This document shows positions 1 through 7,393 of a stretch of 53,432 bases of DNA, piece after piece. Both the position numbers and the translations under genes were made by a program. Under the pieces are notes generated by a model that saw nothing but the letters and a program-made list of their open reading frames with translations, was not told the origin of the DNA and made no database searches. Source of the DNA: Lachnospiraceae bacterium (GTDB lineage Bacteria > Bacillota > Clostridia > Lachnospirales > Lachnospiraceae); assembly GCA_017461725.1 (NCBI GenBank), contig JAFTXG010000014.1, positions 1-53,432 of the forward strand, read 5' to 3'. How positions within the stretch are numbered: position 1 is the first letter of the stretch; each line of letters begins with the position of its first letter.

Positions 1-129
1 CAAGAGACCCGTTTACGGGTAGCAAGTAATCAAACGCGTGGCTGGCAGGCCAAACGAAAGACGCATTTATGCGTGGCTAGTAGAGAAGGGCTATGCCCGA
101 AAAAGAAAAACCGCCCGCTATGCGGGCGG
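1..129. ncRNA. Hairpin-rich non-coding stretch, possibly the end of a structured RNA
   Basis: The stretch has four small perfect hairpins in a row: 7-20 (ACCCG/CGGGT), 61-74 (ACGCA/TGCGT), 88-98 (GGGC/GCCC) and 111-129 (CCGCCCGC/GCGGGCGG). All have 3-4 base loops of the TTTA or TAT type. Such regular packing suggests a folded RNA that begins before the window. The last hairpin is flanked by an A-rich tract on its left (99-110) and has no T-run on its right, so it would end transcription better on the minus strand. The transcript direction is therefore unknown. Frame 1 is open up to about 236 but encodes nothing recognisable. I could not assign an RNA family; a raiA-like or other Firmicutes structured RNA is only a guess. 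Confidence 0.35.
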
Positions 130-266
130 ATGGTTATTCAAACAGACTACGAGTGTTCTGGGGCTTTTCTTTTTTGGGAAAGTGTGGTATTATTGTATGT
201 GATCTGGATAAAGCTAAGCAGAATCGAAGTGTAGTGTAAAAAGTATTGAAATGAGGAGTTAATAAA

Positions 267-419
267 ATGGATAAAGTGTATAATGCGATGGATGGTGCTG
301 GAAAATATAATCTGGTGACCGGTATTTGTCTGATTGTTACCAGTGTTGCTACCTGCATTTGCGGAGTTTTTATGATCGTTCATGCAGCCAGACTGCTCCA
401 GCAGAAGAATAAGCTGTGA
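267..419 (+). CDS. Small single-span membrane protein, 50 aa
   Basis: This short gene starts with ATG behind a good ribosome binding site (GAGGAG at 253-258) and encodes 50 residues. The N-terminal part (MDKVYNAMDGAGKYN) is polar. A hydrophobic helix follows at about residues 16-42, and the basic tail (RLLQQKNKL) suggests the C-terminus stays in the cytoplasm. Small proteins with an MDKVY-type start and one membrane helix are, as far as I recall, common in Lachnospiraceae, but I know of no function. It lies between the hairpin-rich stretch and the acetyltransferase gene. The coding call rests on the RBS and membrane-protein composition. Confidence 0.6.
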   Translation: MDKVYNAMDGAGKYNLVTGICLIVTSVATCICGVFMIVHAARLLQQKNKL

Positions 420-432
420 TCGGGGGCATCAG

Positions 433-1017
433 ATGATTCGCAGATTGACAGCGAAGGAGACGGAGCAGGTTTATCACACGCATCTGGAGCAGGATTTTCC
501 TCCTGAGGAGCGCAGACCGTTAAAATGGGTGCAGGCGTTGTCCGAGCAGGGCAGATATCTGACTGTGGGGTACTTTTCTGATGAGGGTGTCTTGAAGGGT
601 TATGCATTTTTTGGACGAAGCAGCACGGAAAAGACGCTGATGATGGACTATTTTGCGGTGGTGAAAGTGTTTCGCGAGAGCGGAGTTGGGAGCGCATTCT
701 TTCAGGAACTGAAGGAAGTGTTTTCCGACTATTGCGGAATTGTGTACGAGGTTGAGGCTCCGGAAAAAGCGTTGACTGAGGCTGATCATGCGATGCGGGA
801 ACGTCGAATCTGCTTTTATCTGCGCAACGGCGGCTGTATGACCCGGGTATATTCCAGAGTGTTCGGTGTGGATTATCAGATGATGTATATTCCGATCCAC
901 GGAGAGTGGGATGACGATTTTGTGGCGGCAGAGCTTGAGGATGCCTACCGTGTGATGATTCCGCCGGAGCGATACGATATGATTATAGAAGACATAGGGA
1001 TAAATGAGAACAATTAA
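433..1017 (+). CDS. GNAT-family N-acetyltransferase
   Basis: Encodes about 194 residues starting MIRRLTAKETEQ. The frame is open further upstream to an ATG at 382, but that start would overlap the preceding small gene, so the ATG at 433 behind GGGGG is preferred. The acceptor loop and the acetyl-CoA-binding part resemble GNAT enzymes: a beta strand (MMDYFAV) is followed by a basic/glycine stretch (FRESGVGSAFFQEL) that fits the R/Q-x-x-G-x-G/A pyrophosphate loop, at about residues 80-100. The substrate is unknown. The end overlaps the start of the MATE gene by 14 bases, so the two are probably translated from one transcript with coaX and the S-component gene. Confidence 0.75.
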   Translation: MIRRLTAKETEQVYHTHLEQDFPPEERRPLKWVQALSEQGRYLTVGYFSDEGVLKGYAFFGRSSTEKTLMMDYFAVVKVFRESGVGSAFFQELKEVFSDYCGIVYEVEAPEKALTEADHAMRERRICFYLRNGGCMTRVYSRVFGVDYQMMYIPIHGEWDDDFVAAELEDAYRVMIPPERYDMIIEDIGINENN

Positions 1018-2377
1018 CAATGATTTTTCCAAGGGCGCAGTGTGGAAGTGCATTCTGTCGCAGGCCATTCCGCTGACCCTTGCACAGTTGGTTCAGCTTT
1101 TATACAATGTGGTAGACCGGATATATATTGGACATTTGCCTGGCGCGTCATCGCTGGCACTGACCGGTATTGGACTGGTCTTTCCGATCGTGACCTTTGT
1201 CTCTGCATTTACGAATCTGTTTGGCATGGGCGGAGCTCCTCTCTGCTCCATCGCCAGAGGGGCAGGGGAGCACGAGCGGGCGGAGCGGGTTATGAGCCAT
1301 TCCTTCGCACTGCTTACCGCTTCTTCTGTCGTGATTATGATTCTGTGTTACCTGTTTCGCGAGCCGGTGCTGTATGCTTTCGGGGCAAGTGACGCTACAT
1401 ATGTATATGCAGACGATTATTTGAAACTATATCTGCTGGGCACCCCGCTGGCGATGCTGGGTACCGGTATGAATCTGTTTATCAATGCGCAGGGCTTTGC
1501 ACGGATTGGCATGCTTTCAACCATGCTTGGCGCTGCGGTGAATATTGTACTGGATCCGATTTTTATTTACGGCTTTGAGATGGGCGTGAAGGGAGCTGCG
1601 CTGGCGACCGTCATTTCCCAGGGCTGCACGGCGGTCTGGGTCATGGGCTTTCTTCACGGAAAGAAGTCCCTGCTCAAACTCCGCGTTAAGCATTTTCGTC
1701 TTCAGTGGTCGCTTGTCAGAGAGATTGTCAGTCTGGGTACCGCCGGTTTTATTATGTCGGCCACCAACTGTGCAGTGCAGATTGTCTGCAATAAGATGCT
1801 GAAGCTGTACGGCGGGGATATATATGTGGGTGTGATGACGGTGATCAACTCGGTCAGAGAGATCGTGAGTATGCCGGTAATGGGGATCACCCACGGCAGT
1901 CAGCCAGTGTTGGGATTTAATTACGGTGCGAAGCAGTATAAACGTGTTCGCCAGGGGATTTTGTTCACGTCCATTGTGGGTGTGATATATACGACGGCAG
2001 TGTGGCTTCTGGTCATGGCCATCCCTGAGGTGTTTATCCGCCTGTTCAGCGATGAGGCGGATATGCTGGCCTACGGAGTCGGAGCGCTGAAAATATACTT
2101 TTTCGGATTTTTTATGATGTCTCTGCAGTTTGCAGGACAGTCCACCTTCACGGGACTCGGGCGTTCGAAGCAGGCGATTTTTTTCTCCCTGTTTCGCAAA
2201 GCGATCATCGTTGTGCCGCTGACTCTGTTGCTGCCGAGAATAGGCGGACTTGGGGTGAACGGTGTGTTTGTGGCTGAGCCCATATCCAACTTTATCGGTG
2301 GTTTGGCCTGTTATGTGACGATGATGTGTACCTTATGGAGAGAGTTGGGTGAGAAGGAAAAGGAGGAAGGCAGATGA
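1004..2377 (+). CDS. MATE-family multidrug/solute efflux transporter
   Basis: A 457-residue integral membrane protein with about twelve hydrophobic segments, the usual size for the multidrug and toxic compound extrusion family. Typical MATE features are visible: an N-terminal FSKGAVWKCILSQAIPLTLAQLVQLLYN segment read in parts, the YNVVDRIYIGH region in the first helix, and a repeat-like second half beginning with the NCAVQIVCNK region. Members export drugs or metabolites using a sodium or proton gradient; the substrate here cannot be predicted. It overlaps the acetyltransferase upstream by 14 bases and coaX downstream by 4 bases (ATGA), indicating one operon with translational coupling. Confidence 0.9.
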   Translation: MRTINNDFSKGAVWKCILSQAIPLTLAQLVQLLYNVVDRIYIGHLPGASSLALTGIGLVFPIVTFVSAFTNLFGMGGAPLCSIARGAGEHERAERVMSHSFALLTASSVVIMILCYLFREPVLYAFGASDATYVYADDYLKLYLLGTPLAMLGTGMNLFINAQGFARIGMLSTMLGAAVNIVLDPIFIYGFEMGVKGAALATVISQGCTAVWVMGFLHGKKSLLKLRVKHFRLQWSLVREIVSLGTAGFIMSATNCAVQIVCNKMLKLYGGDIYVGVMTVINSVREIVSMPVMGITHGSQPVLGFNYGAKQYKRVRQGILFTSIVGVIYTTAVWLLVMAIPEVFIRLFSDEADMLAYGVGALKIYFFGFFMMSLQFAGQSTFTGLGRSKQAIFFSLFRKAIIVVPLTLLLPRIGGLGVNGVFVAEPISNFIGGLACYVTMMCTLWRELGEKEKEEGR

Positions 2378-3171
2378 TTCTTGCCATTGATATCGGAAAT
2401 ACCGGGATTATTCTCGGATTTTACGAAAAGGATCAACGGGTATTTGATTTCAGCATTTCCTCGGTTCCGCATCGCACCGCTGACGAATACGGGATGATAT
2501 TCCGACTGTGGTGTACACAGAATCGGATCGGTGCAGCGTTGGAGGGGTGCGTGATTTCCTGCGTGGTTCCGCCCTTAAAGCGGCCTGTTGAGCAGGCGGT
2601 GAAAGAGGTGTTTGGATGTCCTGTTCTGTTCGTCGGACACGGGATCAAGACTGGACTGAACATCCGTGTGGATAATCAGACCGATGTGGGCTCGGATATT
2701 GTGGCTAACATGGTGGCAGCATCAGGAAAGTATTCAGGACCGGTGGCGGTGGTGGACTTTGGTACGGCGACTACCCTTTCTGCAGTGAATCAGGCCGGTG
2801 AACTGATCGGAGTGGCGATCATGCCGGGGGTACAGGTTAGTCTTCGCGCATTGGCCTCCAGTGCGGCAGCACTGCCGGATATTTCCATTGGCATCCCCGG
2901 ACGTGTTCTCGGAAAAAATACTGAGGAGTCCATGCTCAGCGGCTTTGTTCTGGGTGCAGCGGCCATGGTTGACGGGATGTTAAAACGCCTGAAGGCGGAG
3001 ATGGGAGTGGACACCATGACGGTCATTGCCTGTGGGACGCTGGCTGATCGGATTGTACCTCACTGTGACACGAGGATAGAGATCTGGCCGCATCTGACGC
3101 TGGACGGATTGGTAAAAATATATTTGTTGAATCAGAGAAAACGTTCCGGCAGACTGAGAACGGATATCTGA
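2374..3171 (+). CDS. coaX: Type III pantothenate kinase
   Basis: Phosphorylates pantothenate to 4'-phosphopantothenate, the first committed step of coenzyme A synthesis, in the cytoplasm. The 265-residue length fits the family. Visible signatures are the N-terminal phosphate-binding DIGNTG motif (about residues 6-11), the VGSDIVAN motif in the middle, and the second phosphate loop DFGTATT followed by PGVQVSLRAL, all typical of the CoaX/Bvg-type ASKHA fold. The ATG overlaps the stop codon of the MATE gene. An ECF transporter S component follows 112 bases downstream, a neighbour often seen with coaX and consistent with pantothenate uptake and activation in one unit. Confidence 0.95.
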   Translation: MILAIDIGNTGIILGFYEKDQRVFDFSISSVPHRTADEYGMIFRLWCTQNRIGAALEGCVISCVVPPLKRPVEQAVKEVFGCPVLFVGHGIKTGLNIRVDNQTDVGSDIVANMVAASGKYSGPVAVVDFGTATTLSAVNQAGELIGVAIMPGVQVSLRALASSAAALPDISIGIPGRVLGKNTEESMLSGFVLGAAAMVDGMLKRLKAEMGVDTMTVIACGTLADRIVPHCDTRIEIWPHLTLDGLVKIYLLNQRKRSGRLRTDI

Positions 3172-3283
3172 GAAGAGGGCATCAATGCCCCGCTGTGATG
3201 CATATAGCAGACTGTGAAAGCAGTTTGTTATAAATACATGTACGTTGCACCCGCAGGAGGCGGGGCGACAGTAAGGAGCAAAT

Positions 3284-3886
3284 ATGAATAGTAACACCAA
3301 ACGGAGCAAGACACTCCACCTGACTCAGTTGGCACTCTTGACAGCGATCATCTTTCTGATGGCCTTCACGCCGCTGGGGTATCTGCGCATTGGAGCTCTG
3401 TCCATCACATTTCTGACCATCCCGGTAGTCATCGGAGCCACAGCATTGAGCCCGAGAGACGGAGCATTTCTGGGAGCGGTATTCGGGGCGACCAGCTTCG
3501 CCCAGTGCTTTGGTATGGACCCCTTCGGTACTACGCTGTGCAGCATCAGTCTGGTGAACACCGCGCTGATGTGCTTCATTCCCCGTATTCTGATCGGCCT
3601 GGTCAGCGGATACCTGATGAGAGCGCTGAGAGCAATGAACAGACCGAGAATGATTTCCTACATTCTCTGCTGTCTGGCAGGAGCACTGACCAACACGGTG
3701 ATCTTTATGGGTATGCTGATACTTCTGTTCGGCCACAGTGAGTATGTGCAGTCCTTCGGAAGTAATGCACTTCAGATTGTCTGGTTCCTGACAGGAGTAA
3801 ATGCCATCGTGGAGGCAATCGTCTGCACTGTTGTGGGCGGTGTGGTTGCCGAGCGAATCAATGCGGCGGTCAGCCGGATGAGCTGA
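3284..3886 (+). CDS. ECF transporter S component, probably for pantothenate
   Basis: A 200-residue protein with five to six membrane helices, the size and layout of substrate-binding S components of energy-coupling factor vitamin transporters. The N-terminus (KTLHLTQLALLTAIIFLMAFTPLGYL) carries the helix-1 region that contacts the T component, followed by the conserved IPVVIGA and LGAVFGATSF stretches. The ATP-binding and T components are not in this window; group II S components share a distant EcfAAT module. Pantothenate is inferred only from the position next to coaX; pantothenate S components are called PanT. The start has a clear RBS (AAGGAG). Confidence 0.85.
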   Translation: MNSNTKRSKTLHLTQLALLTAIIFLMAFTPLGYLRIGALSITFLTIPVVIGATALSPRDGAFLGAVFGATSFAQCFGMDPFGTTLCSISLVNTALMCFIPRILIGLVSGYLMRALRAMNRPRMISYILCCLAGALTNTVIFMGMLILLFGHSEYVQSFGSNALQIVWFLTGVNAIVEAIVCTVVGGVVAERINAAVSRMS

Positions 3887-4006
3887 GTAAAATAGTGCTG
3901 ATCAAGGCACATCGATCAACATAATAATGAAAATGCAATAAAAAATTCAGAATTATCAGAATCATAATCAAATCATCTATTTATTCATCATTCAATTAAT
4001 CAAATT

Positions 4007-4034
4007 GGCTGTGTCTGTATTCTCAGGCACAGCC
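4007..4034. terminator. Strong stem-loop after the S-component gene
   Basis: An 11-bp stem (GGCTGTGTCTG paired with CAGGCACAGCC, one G-T pair) with a 6-base loop. It lies between the S-component gene and the spoIIG promoter. No clear T-run follows on either strand, so calling it a terminator is tentative. It may instead be an mRNA 3'-end stabiliser. Confidence 0.4.
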
Positions 4035-4106
4035 ATCTGTGAAATCAAAAACGTTCAAGAATTAATTTTTTTCTGTGACATTTTCCAGGCCTCAATTCCT
4101 GCATTA

Positions 4107-4184
4107 TATGTCGAATTAATGTACATAATTTTGGCAGAGCTTATCCATAAATCGACAGTATCTGCGATGGACTTATTCTATACT
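4107..4184 (+). promoter_or_regulatory. spoIIG-type promoter with Spo0A boxes
   Basis: A consensus -10 box TATACT lies at 4179-4184. The -35-like TCGACA at 4152-4157 is 21 bp away instead of 17. This long spacer is the hallmark of the Bacillus subtilis spoIIG promoter, which housekeeping sigma-A uses only when Spo0A~P is bound. TCGACA also matches the core of a Spo0A box (TTCGACA), and a second near-consensus box, TATGTCGAA (consensus TTTGTCGAA), lies upstream at 4107-4115. The stretch from 3887 to 4106 is AT-rich and shows no gene. Confidence 0.75.
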
Positions 4185-4220
4185 CTTGTTACCGTCAAAA
4201 AGACGTTGGAGAGCAGAAAA

Positions 4221-5081
4221 ATGAGGCAGATCACGGTTTATGCAGATGTGCTTTTTCTGGTCAACTGGCTGATGGACTATGTTTTGCTCATGGCGGTAGC
4301 AGGTATCCTTCGGTTAAAGGTGAAAAAAAAGCGGATAATGCTGGCCTCTGCCGTCGGTGCAGTCTGGGTATGCCTGATTACTGTGATTTGCTTGCCGAAA
4401 ATAGTGGAGGAACTGGGGACATTTGCACTGATTTGCGGATTGATGATATGGATCGCCTTTAAACCGTCCGGGGTAAAACGACTGTTTTCAGAATTGATGG
4501 TGCTTTATGGAGTTGCAATTCTTGGCGGTGGTGCAGTCAATGTACTGTACTTCCATTCTGCGGCGGGACAATACTTACGGGCACTGATGCTGGGACAATC
4601 GAAAACCGAAATGGCATCCGTCTGGATCATTCCGGTCAGCGTCATTGCAGTGACAGCAGCCGTGAGGCTGGTCAGAGTATACATGATCCATTGCCACCAA
4701 CGGAACGGTCTATACACCGCGAAATTGTTTTTGGGCGGAAACTCGGTGGAGTTAACGGCACTTTTGGATACCGGGAACCGGCTGCGCGAGCCTGTGACCC
4801 AAAAAGCGGTACATATTGTAGAAAAAAGTGCAGTTGAGCCATTGGATCCGAATCAAAAGGGTGCCGTCAGGCTGTTCGTGCCATATCATGCTGTGGGAAC
4901 AAAGGCAGGATTGTTAGTTGCATTCAGGATCGACCGGATGGAGTTGGCCGCAGAAAATGGGTATCGGCTTATGATTGAGCAGCCTCTCATTGGTCTTTAT
5001 GATGAGAAGCTGTCGGCAAAAGAGGAATATCAGATGATTTTACACACAGAGATTGAAACCAGACAGGGGGAGACGCTATGA
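4221..5081 (+). CDS. spoIIGA: Sigma-E processing membrane aspartic protease SpoIIGA
   Basis: This sporulation protease sits in the septal membrane of the mother cell and removes the pro-sequence from pro-sigma-E after a signal from the forespore. The 286-residue protein starts [16 protein letters not shown], the normal SpoIIGA N-terminus, behind GGAGAG at 4208-4213. The frame continues upstream to 4005, but that part lies over the promoter and is not coding. About five membrane helices fill residues 5-150. The cytoplasmic protease half carries the aspartic protease signature ALLDTGNRL, with the catalytic Asp at residue 183, the position known for the B. subtilis enzyme. The stop overlaps the start of sigE by 4 bases, coupling the two genes. 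Confidence 0.95.
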   Translation: MRQITVYADVLFLVNWLMDYVLLMAVAGILRLKVKKKRIMLASAVGAVWVCLITVICLPKIVEELGTFALICGLMIWIAFKPSGVKRLFSELMVLYGVAILGGGAVNVLYFHSAAGQYLRALMLGQSKTEMASVWIIPVSVIAVTAAVRLVRVYMIHCHQRNGLYTAKLFLGGNSVELTALLDTGNRLREPVTQKAVHIVEKSAVEPLDPNQKGAVRLFVPYHAVGTKAGLLVAFRIDRMELAAENGYRLMIEQPLIGLYDEKLSAKEEYQMILHTEIETRQGETL

Positions 5082-5818
5082 CAATTAAAGTATCCGTACC
5101 AAATCGTATCCGGCTAAAGGTAATACCGACCTTTCGCAATGTACTTCTGACATCCGGTCGGGAGATTCATTATATCGGGGGCAGTGAAGTTTTGCCGCCA
5201 CCGTTGGAACCTGAGACAGAGGCAGAAATGATCGCTCTTTTGGGGACAGAGCAGGAGAAAGAGGCAAGAAGCAAACTGATTGAGCATAATTTGCGGCTTG
5301 TGGTCTATATCGCCAAAAAATTCGATAATACGGGAGTGGGAGTGGAGGATCTGATCTCTATCGGGACGATCGGGTTGATCAAAGCGGTGAATACATACAA
5401 TAGCCGGAAGAATATCAAGCTGGCAACTTACGCATCCAGATGCATCGAGAATGAAATACTGATGTTTCTTCGTCGAAACAGCAAAACCAGGCTGGAGGTC
5501 TCCATCGACGAACCGCTGAATGTGGACTGGGATGGAAATGAATTGCTGCTGTCGGACATTTTGGGGACGGATGAGGATGTGATCTCCAGAGGCGTGGAGG
5601 AGGAAGCGGAGATGAAGCTTCTGAATATGGCGATCTCAAGGCTGGCACCCAGGGAAAGGCGGATCGTGGAATTGCGATATGGGATCAATTCAGAGACCGG
5701 CGAGGAGAAGACGCAGAAGGAAGTGGCCGACATTTTAGGGATTTCACAGTCATATATATCAAGACTGGAAAAAAAGATTATAAAAAGATTAAAAAAAGAA
5801 ATTGTGCGATTTGAATAA
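5078..5818 (+). CDS. sigE: Mother-cell sporulation sigma factor, pro-sigma-E
   Basis: The first mother-cell-specific sigma factor of sporulation, made as an inactive precursor. The 246 residues include an N-terminal pro-sequence ending around [15 protein letters not shown], the site cut by SpoIIGA. Sigma region 2 follows ([16 protein letters not shown], then [16 protein letters not shown]), then region 3 ([11 protein letters not shown]) and region 4 with its helix-turn-helix ([22 protein letters not shown]). It is translated from the ATGA overlap with spoIIGA. In many Firmicutes sigG follows directly; here a lipoprotein gene with its own promoter follows instead. Confidence 0.97.
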   Translation: MTIKVSVPNRIRLKVIPTFRNVLLTSGREIHYIGGSEVLPPPLEPETEAEMIALLGTEQEKEARSKLIEHNLRLVVYIAKKFDNTGVGVEDLISIGTIGLIKAVNTYNSRKNIKLATYASRCIENEILMFLRRNSKTRLEVSIDEPLNVDWDGNELLLSDILGTDEDVISRGVEEEAEMKLLNMAISRLAPRERRIVELRYGINSETGEEKTQKEVADILGISQSYISRLEKKIIKRLKKEIVRFE

Positions 5819-5830
5819 TTGTGTTATAAT
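5802..5830 (+). promoter_or_regulatory. Promoter of the lipoprotein gene
   Basis: TTGTGC at 5802-5807 and a perfect TATAAT at 5825-5830 with a 17-bp spacer. The -35 box overlaps the last codons of sigE. This gives the lipoprotein gene its own vegetative-type start. Confidence 0.6.
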
Positions 5831-5863
5831 CTTATTTAACTGTGTTTGGGAGGAGAGTTACAA

Positions 5864-6571
5864 ATGAAAAACAAACAATTTACGGCAAGATTCGCTGCAG
5901 TTTTCATTGCAGTAATATTGGCGGTAATTGGTATGACCGGCTGTGGAAATAATCAGGAGTCCGAAGCGCCTACCGAGGATACCTCATATCTGGTAGCTTA
6001 CGAGCAGTATGTTGAAAGCGTATTGGATGCAAACTATCATGCAGAGTACGCCAGCTATATATCCATGACCGGGGCCACAGAGGATCAGGCTTCGAGTGTT
6101 CATCGGCAGCATGTTCTGGATTTGGCAAGACTGTTGGCCGACTGGTATGACATAAAGCTTGATCAGCTTCCGGCGGAGATTGGAAATCAGCTCACGGATA
6201 TTTGTGAAATACTTTATAAGAAGGCTGATTATTCGGTCAGCGATGTGCAGAAATCGGGCGATGCGGTTTTTGTGAGCGTGGAGATCAAACCCATCGATTT
6301 TCTCGCGGATGCTGCTGATGATGTCATGGATTATACCGGAAAATTCAATGACAGGGCAAAGGCAGGAGAATTCGAATATATGACGGAGAGCGAGTATGAA
6401 AATGAGTATGCGAAAGGCTTGCTGACGGTGTTAGAGTCCGTGGCAAAGAATGTTGTATACGCAGAGCAGAAATCTTACCGTATCGAGATTATGTATGACA
6501 CCGAGACCGGGGTGAGCTATATTAGCGAAGAGGATTTGAGTGCGATCAATCAGATGATTTTTGCGGAATAG
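5864..6571 (+). CDS. Lipoprotein of unknown function
   Basis: A 235-residue exported lipoprotein. The ATG at 5864 follows GGGAGGAGAG at 5848-5857. The N-terminus is a typical lipoprotein signal: basic start (MKNKQFTARF), hydrophobic core (AAVFIAVILAVIG) and a lipobox MTGC with the modified cysteine near residue 27. The mature part is acidic and soluble with no family I recognise. A short linker (NNQESEAPTEDT) precedes a helical domain rich in Tyr, Asp and Glu. It has its own promoter just behind sigE and a terminator behind it, so it is monocistronic. A sporulation link is possible from position only. Confidence 0.75.
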   Translation: MKNKQFTARFAAVFIAVILAVIGMTGCGNNQESEAPTEDTSYLVAYEQYVESVLDANYHAEYASYISMTGATEDQASSVHRQHVLDLARLLADWYDIKLDQLPAEIGNQLTDICEILYKKADYSVSDVQKSGDAVFVSVEIKPIDFLADAADDVMDYTGKFNDRAKAGEFEYMTESEYENEYAKGLLTVLESVAKNVVYAEQKSYRIEIMYDTETGVSYISEEDLSAINQMIFAE

Positions 6572-6584
6572 CAACTGTTTATTA

Positions 6585-6626
6585 CAAGGGCTGTGAAAAA
6601 TGTTACCGTATTTTTCGCAGCCCTTG
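6585..6626 (+). terminator. Terminator after the lipoprotein gene
   Basis: An 18-base stem (CAAGGGCTGTGAAAAATG with its near-perfect complement, one G-T pair) around the loop TTACCG. The A-tract in the left arm gives TATTTTT inside the right arm. It separates the lipoprotein gene from the tRNA promoter. Confidence 0.6.
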
Positions 6627-6670
6627 CAAATTGGATGAAAATAAGTACAAAAAAATATTTAAAAAAGTGC

Positions 6671-6699
6671 TTGACATTTTTGGAATGCCGTAATATAAT
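6671..6699 (+). promoter_or_regulatory. Consensus promoter of the tRNA-Pro/Glu/Glu unit
   Basis: Perfect TTGACA at 6671-6676 and perfect TATAAT at 6694-6699, 17 bp apart, as expected for a strong stable-RNA promoter. The first tRNA starts 12 bases after the -10 box. Confidence 0.9.
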
Positions 6700-6710
6700 G
6701 GTCAAGCAAT

Positions 6711-6784
6711 CGAGGCGTGGCTCAGTTTGGTAGAGCGCCGTGTTCGGGACGCGGAGGTCGCAGGTTCAAATCCTGTCGCCTCGA
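6711..6784 (+). tRNA. tRNA-Pro (anticodon CGG)
   Basis: A 74-base cloverleaf. The acceptor arm is CGAGGCG/CGCCTCG with discriminator A, and the anticodon arm CCGTG/CGCGG encloses the loop TTCGGGA, giving anticodon CGG, which reads CCG. The T-arm has GGTTCAAATCC. The CCA end is not encoded. It is the first gene of a three-tRNA transcript. Confidence 0.95.
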
Positions 6785-6803
6785 CGCAGAATTAAATTTA
6801 TAT

Positions 6804-6875
6804 GGCCAGTTGGTCAAGGGGTTAAGACGCCGCCCTCTCACGGCGGAAACAGGGGTTCGATTCCCCTACTGGCTG
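6804..6875 (+). tRNA. tRNA-Glu (anticodon CTC), copy 1
   Basis: A 72-base tRNA with acceptor arm GGCCAGT/ACTGGCT (G-T first pair) and discriminator G. The anticodon arm CCGCC/GGCGG encloses the loop CTCTCAC, giving anticodon CTC, which reads GAG. CCA is not encoded. It is identical to the copy at 6922. A short stem (GACTGT/ACAGTC, about 6879-6900) follows but lacks a T-run, so transcription should continue into copy 2. Confidence 0.95.
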
Positions 6876-6921
6876 CGAAGACTGTTGAACCCACGACAGT
6901 CATAAAAATTAAATAGGGTAT

Positions 6922-6993
6922 GGCCAGTTGGTCAAGGGGTTAAGACGCCGCCCTCTCACGGCGGAAACAGGGGTTCGATTCCCCTACTGGCTG
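6922..6993 (+). tRNA. tRNA-Glu (anticodon CTC), copy 2
   Basis: Identical in sequence to the tRNA-Glu at 6804-6875, with anticodon CTC. It lies 46 bases downstream of copy 1 and shares the first bases of the downstream flank (GCGAA then GACTGTT), which suggests a tandem duplication of the gene with its 3' flank. A complete terminator follows directly. Confidence 0.95.
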
Positions 6994-6995
6994 CG

Positions 6996-7030
6996 AAAGA
7001 CTGTTACCTGCGTGTAGCAGTCTTTTCTTT
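6996..7030 (+). terminator. Terminator of the tRNA unit
   Basis: Stem AAAGACTG (6996-7003) with CAGTCTTT (7018-7025), followed by the T-rich TTCTTTT. It ends the Pro-Glu-Glu transcript. Confidence 0.8.
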
Positions 7031-7151
7031 TATCGCGTTGATTTTGGGGCGTATGAAGGATATCATTTCTGAGCGGCAAGTCCGGACAAAATCAATGGAA
7101 TGCAGGAGACAAATAAAATAGAGAAATTAACGGAAATGTAGCAACTTGCGA

Positions 7152-7180
7152 TTGACGGAAACGGAAATCCAGTTTATAAT
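7152..7180 (+). promoter_or_regulatory. Promoter of tRNA-Ser
   Basis: TTGACG at 7152-7157 and perfect TATAAT at 7175-7180 with a 17-bp spacer, 15 bases before the tRNA. Confidence 0.88.
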
Positions 7181-7194
7181 GTTAAAAGATTTTT

Positions 7195-7280
7195 GCAGCG
7201 GTATCGAAGTGGCCATAACGAGCTTGACTCGAAATCAAGTTGCCCTCCGGGGCACGCGGGTTCGAATCCCGCCCGCTGCG
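7195..7280 (+). tRNA. tRNA-Ser (anticodon CGA)
   Basis: An 86-base class II tRNA. The acceptor arm is GCAGCGG/CCGCTGC with discriminator G, and the anticodon arm CTTGA/TCAAG encloses the loop CTCGAAA, giving anticodon CGA, which reads TCG. A long variable arm (TTGCCCTCCGGGGCAC region) is typical of serine tRNAs. CCA is not encoded. It has its own promoter and terminator. Confidence 0.94.
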
Positions 7281-7284
7281 CGAG

Positions 7285-7325
7285 AAGCCTGAGACCTGTC
7301 AGATGGGTTTCGGGCTTTTTTATAT
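7285..7325 (+). terminator. Terminator of tRNA-Ser
   Basis: An 11-bp stem AGCCTGAGACC/GGGTTTCGGGCT (with G-T pairs) followed by TTTTTTAT. Confidence 0.88.
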
Positions 7326-7332
7326 TCACGTC

Positions 7333-7361
7333 TTGACAAGAGAAAGCAGTGGTGCTATGAT
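7333..7361 (+). promoter_or_regulatory. Promoter of the methyltransferase leader
   Basis: Perfect TTGACA at 7333-7338, 17-bp spacer, TATGAT at 7356-7361. It drives a leader that contains a peptide gene and an intrinsic terminator before the methyltransferase operon. Confidence 0.85.
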
Positions 7362-7393
7362 AATGAAAATTTTCGGAGAAAGGAGTAAGAATC

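Noticed and set aside
147..383. 78-codon minus-strand frame
   Set aside because: Overlaps the better-supported small membrane gene, with no RBS and unbalanced composition.
3172..3283. Possible riboswitch between coaX and the S-component gene
   Set aside because: The GC-rich stretch before the RBS folds weakly and matches no riboswitch class I know; too little to call.
4005..4220. Upstream extension of spoIIGA by 72 codons
   Set aside because: It runs over the hairpin and the Spo0A-type promoter, and the family start with RBS is at 4221.
6717..6905. 62-codon open frame over the tRNA genes
   Set aside because: It overlaps tRNA-Pro and tRNA-Glu, which are certain from their cloverleaf structure.
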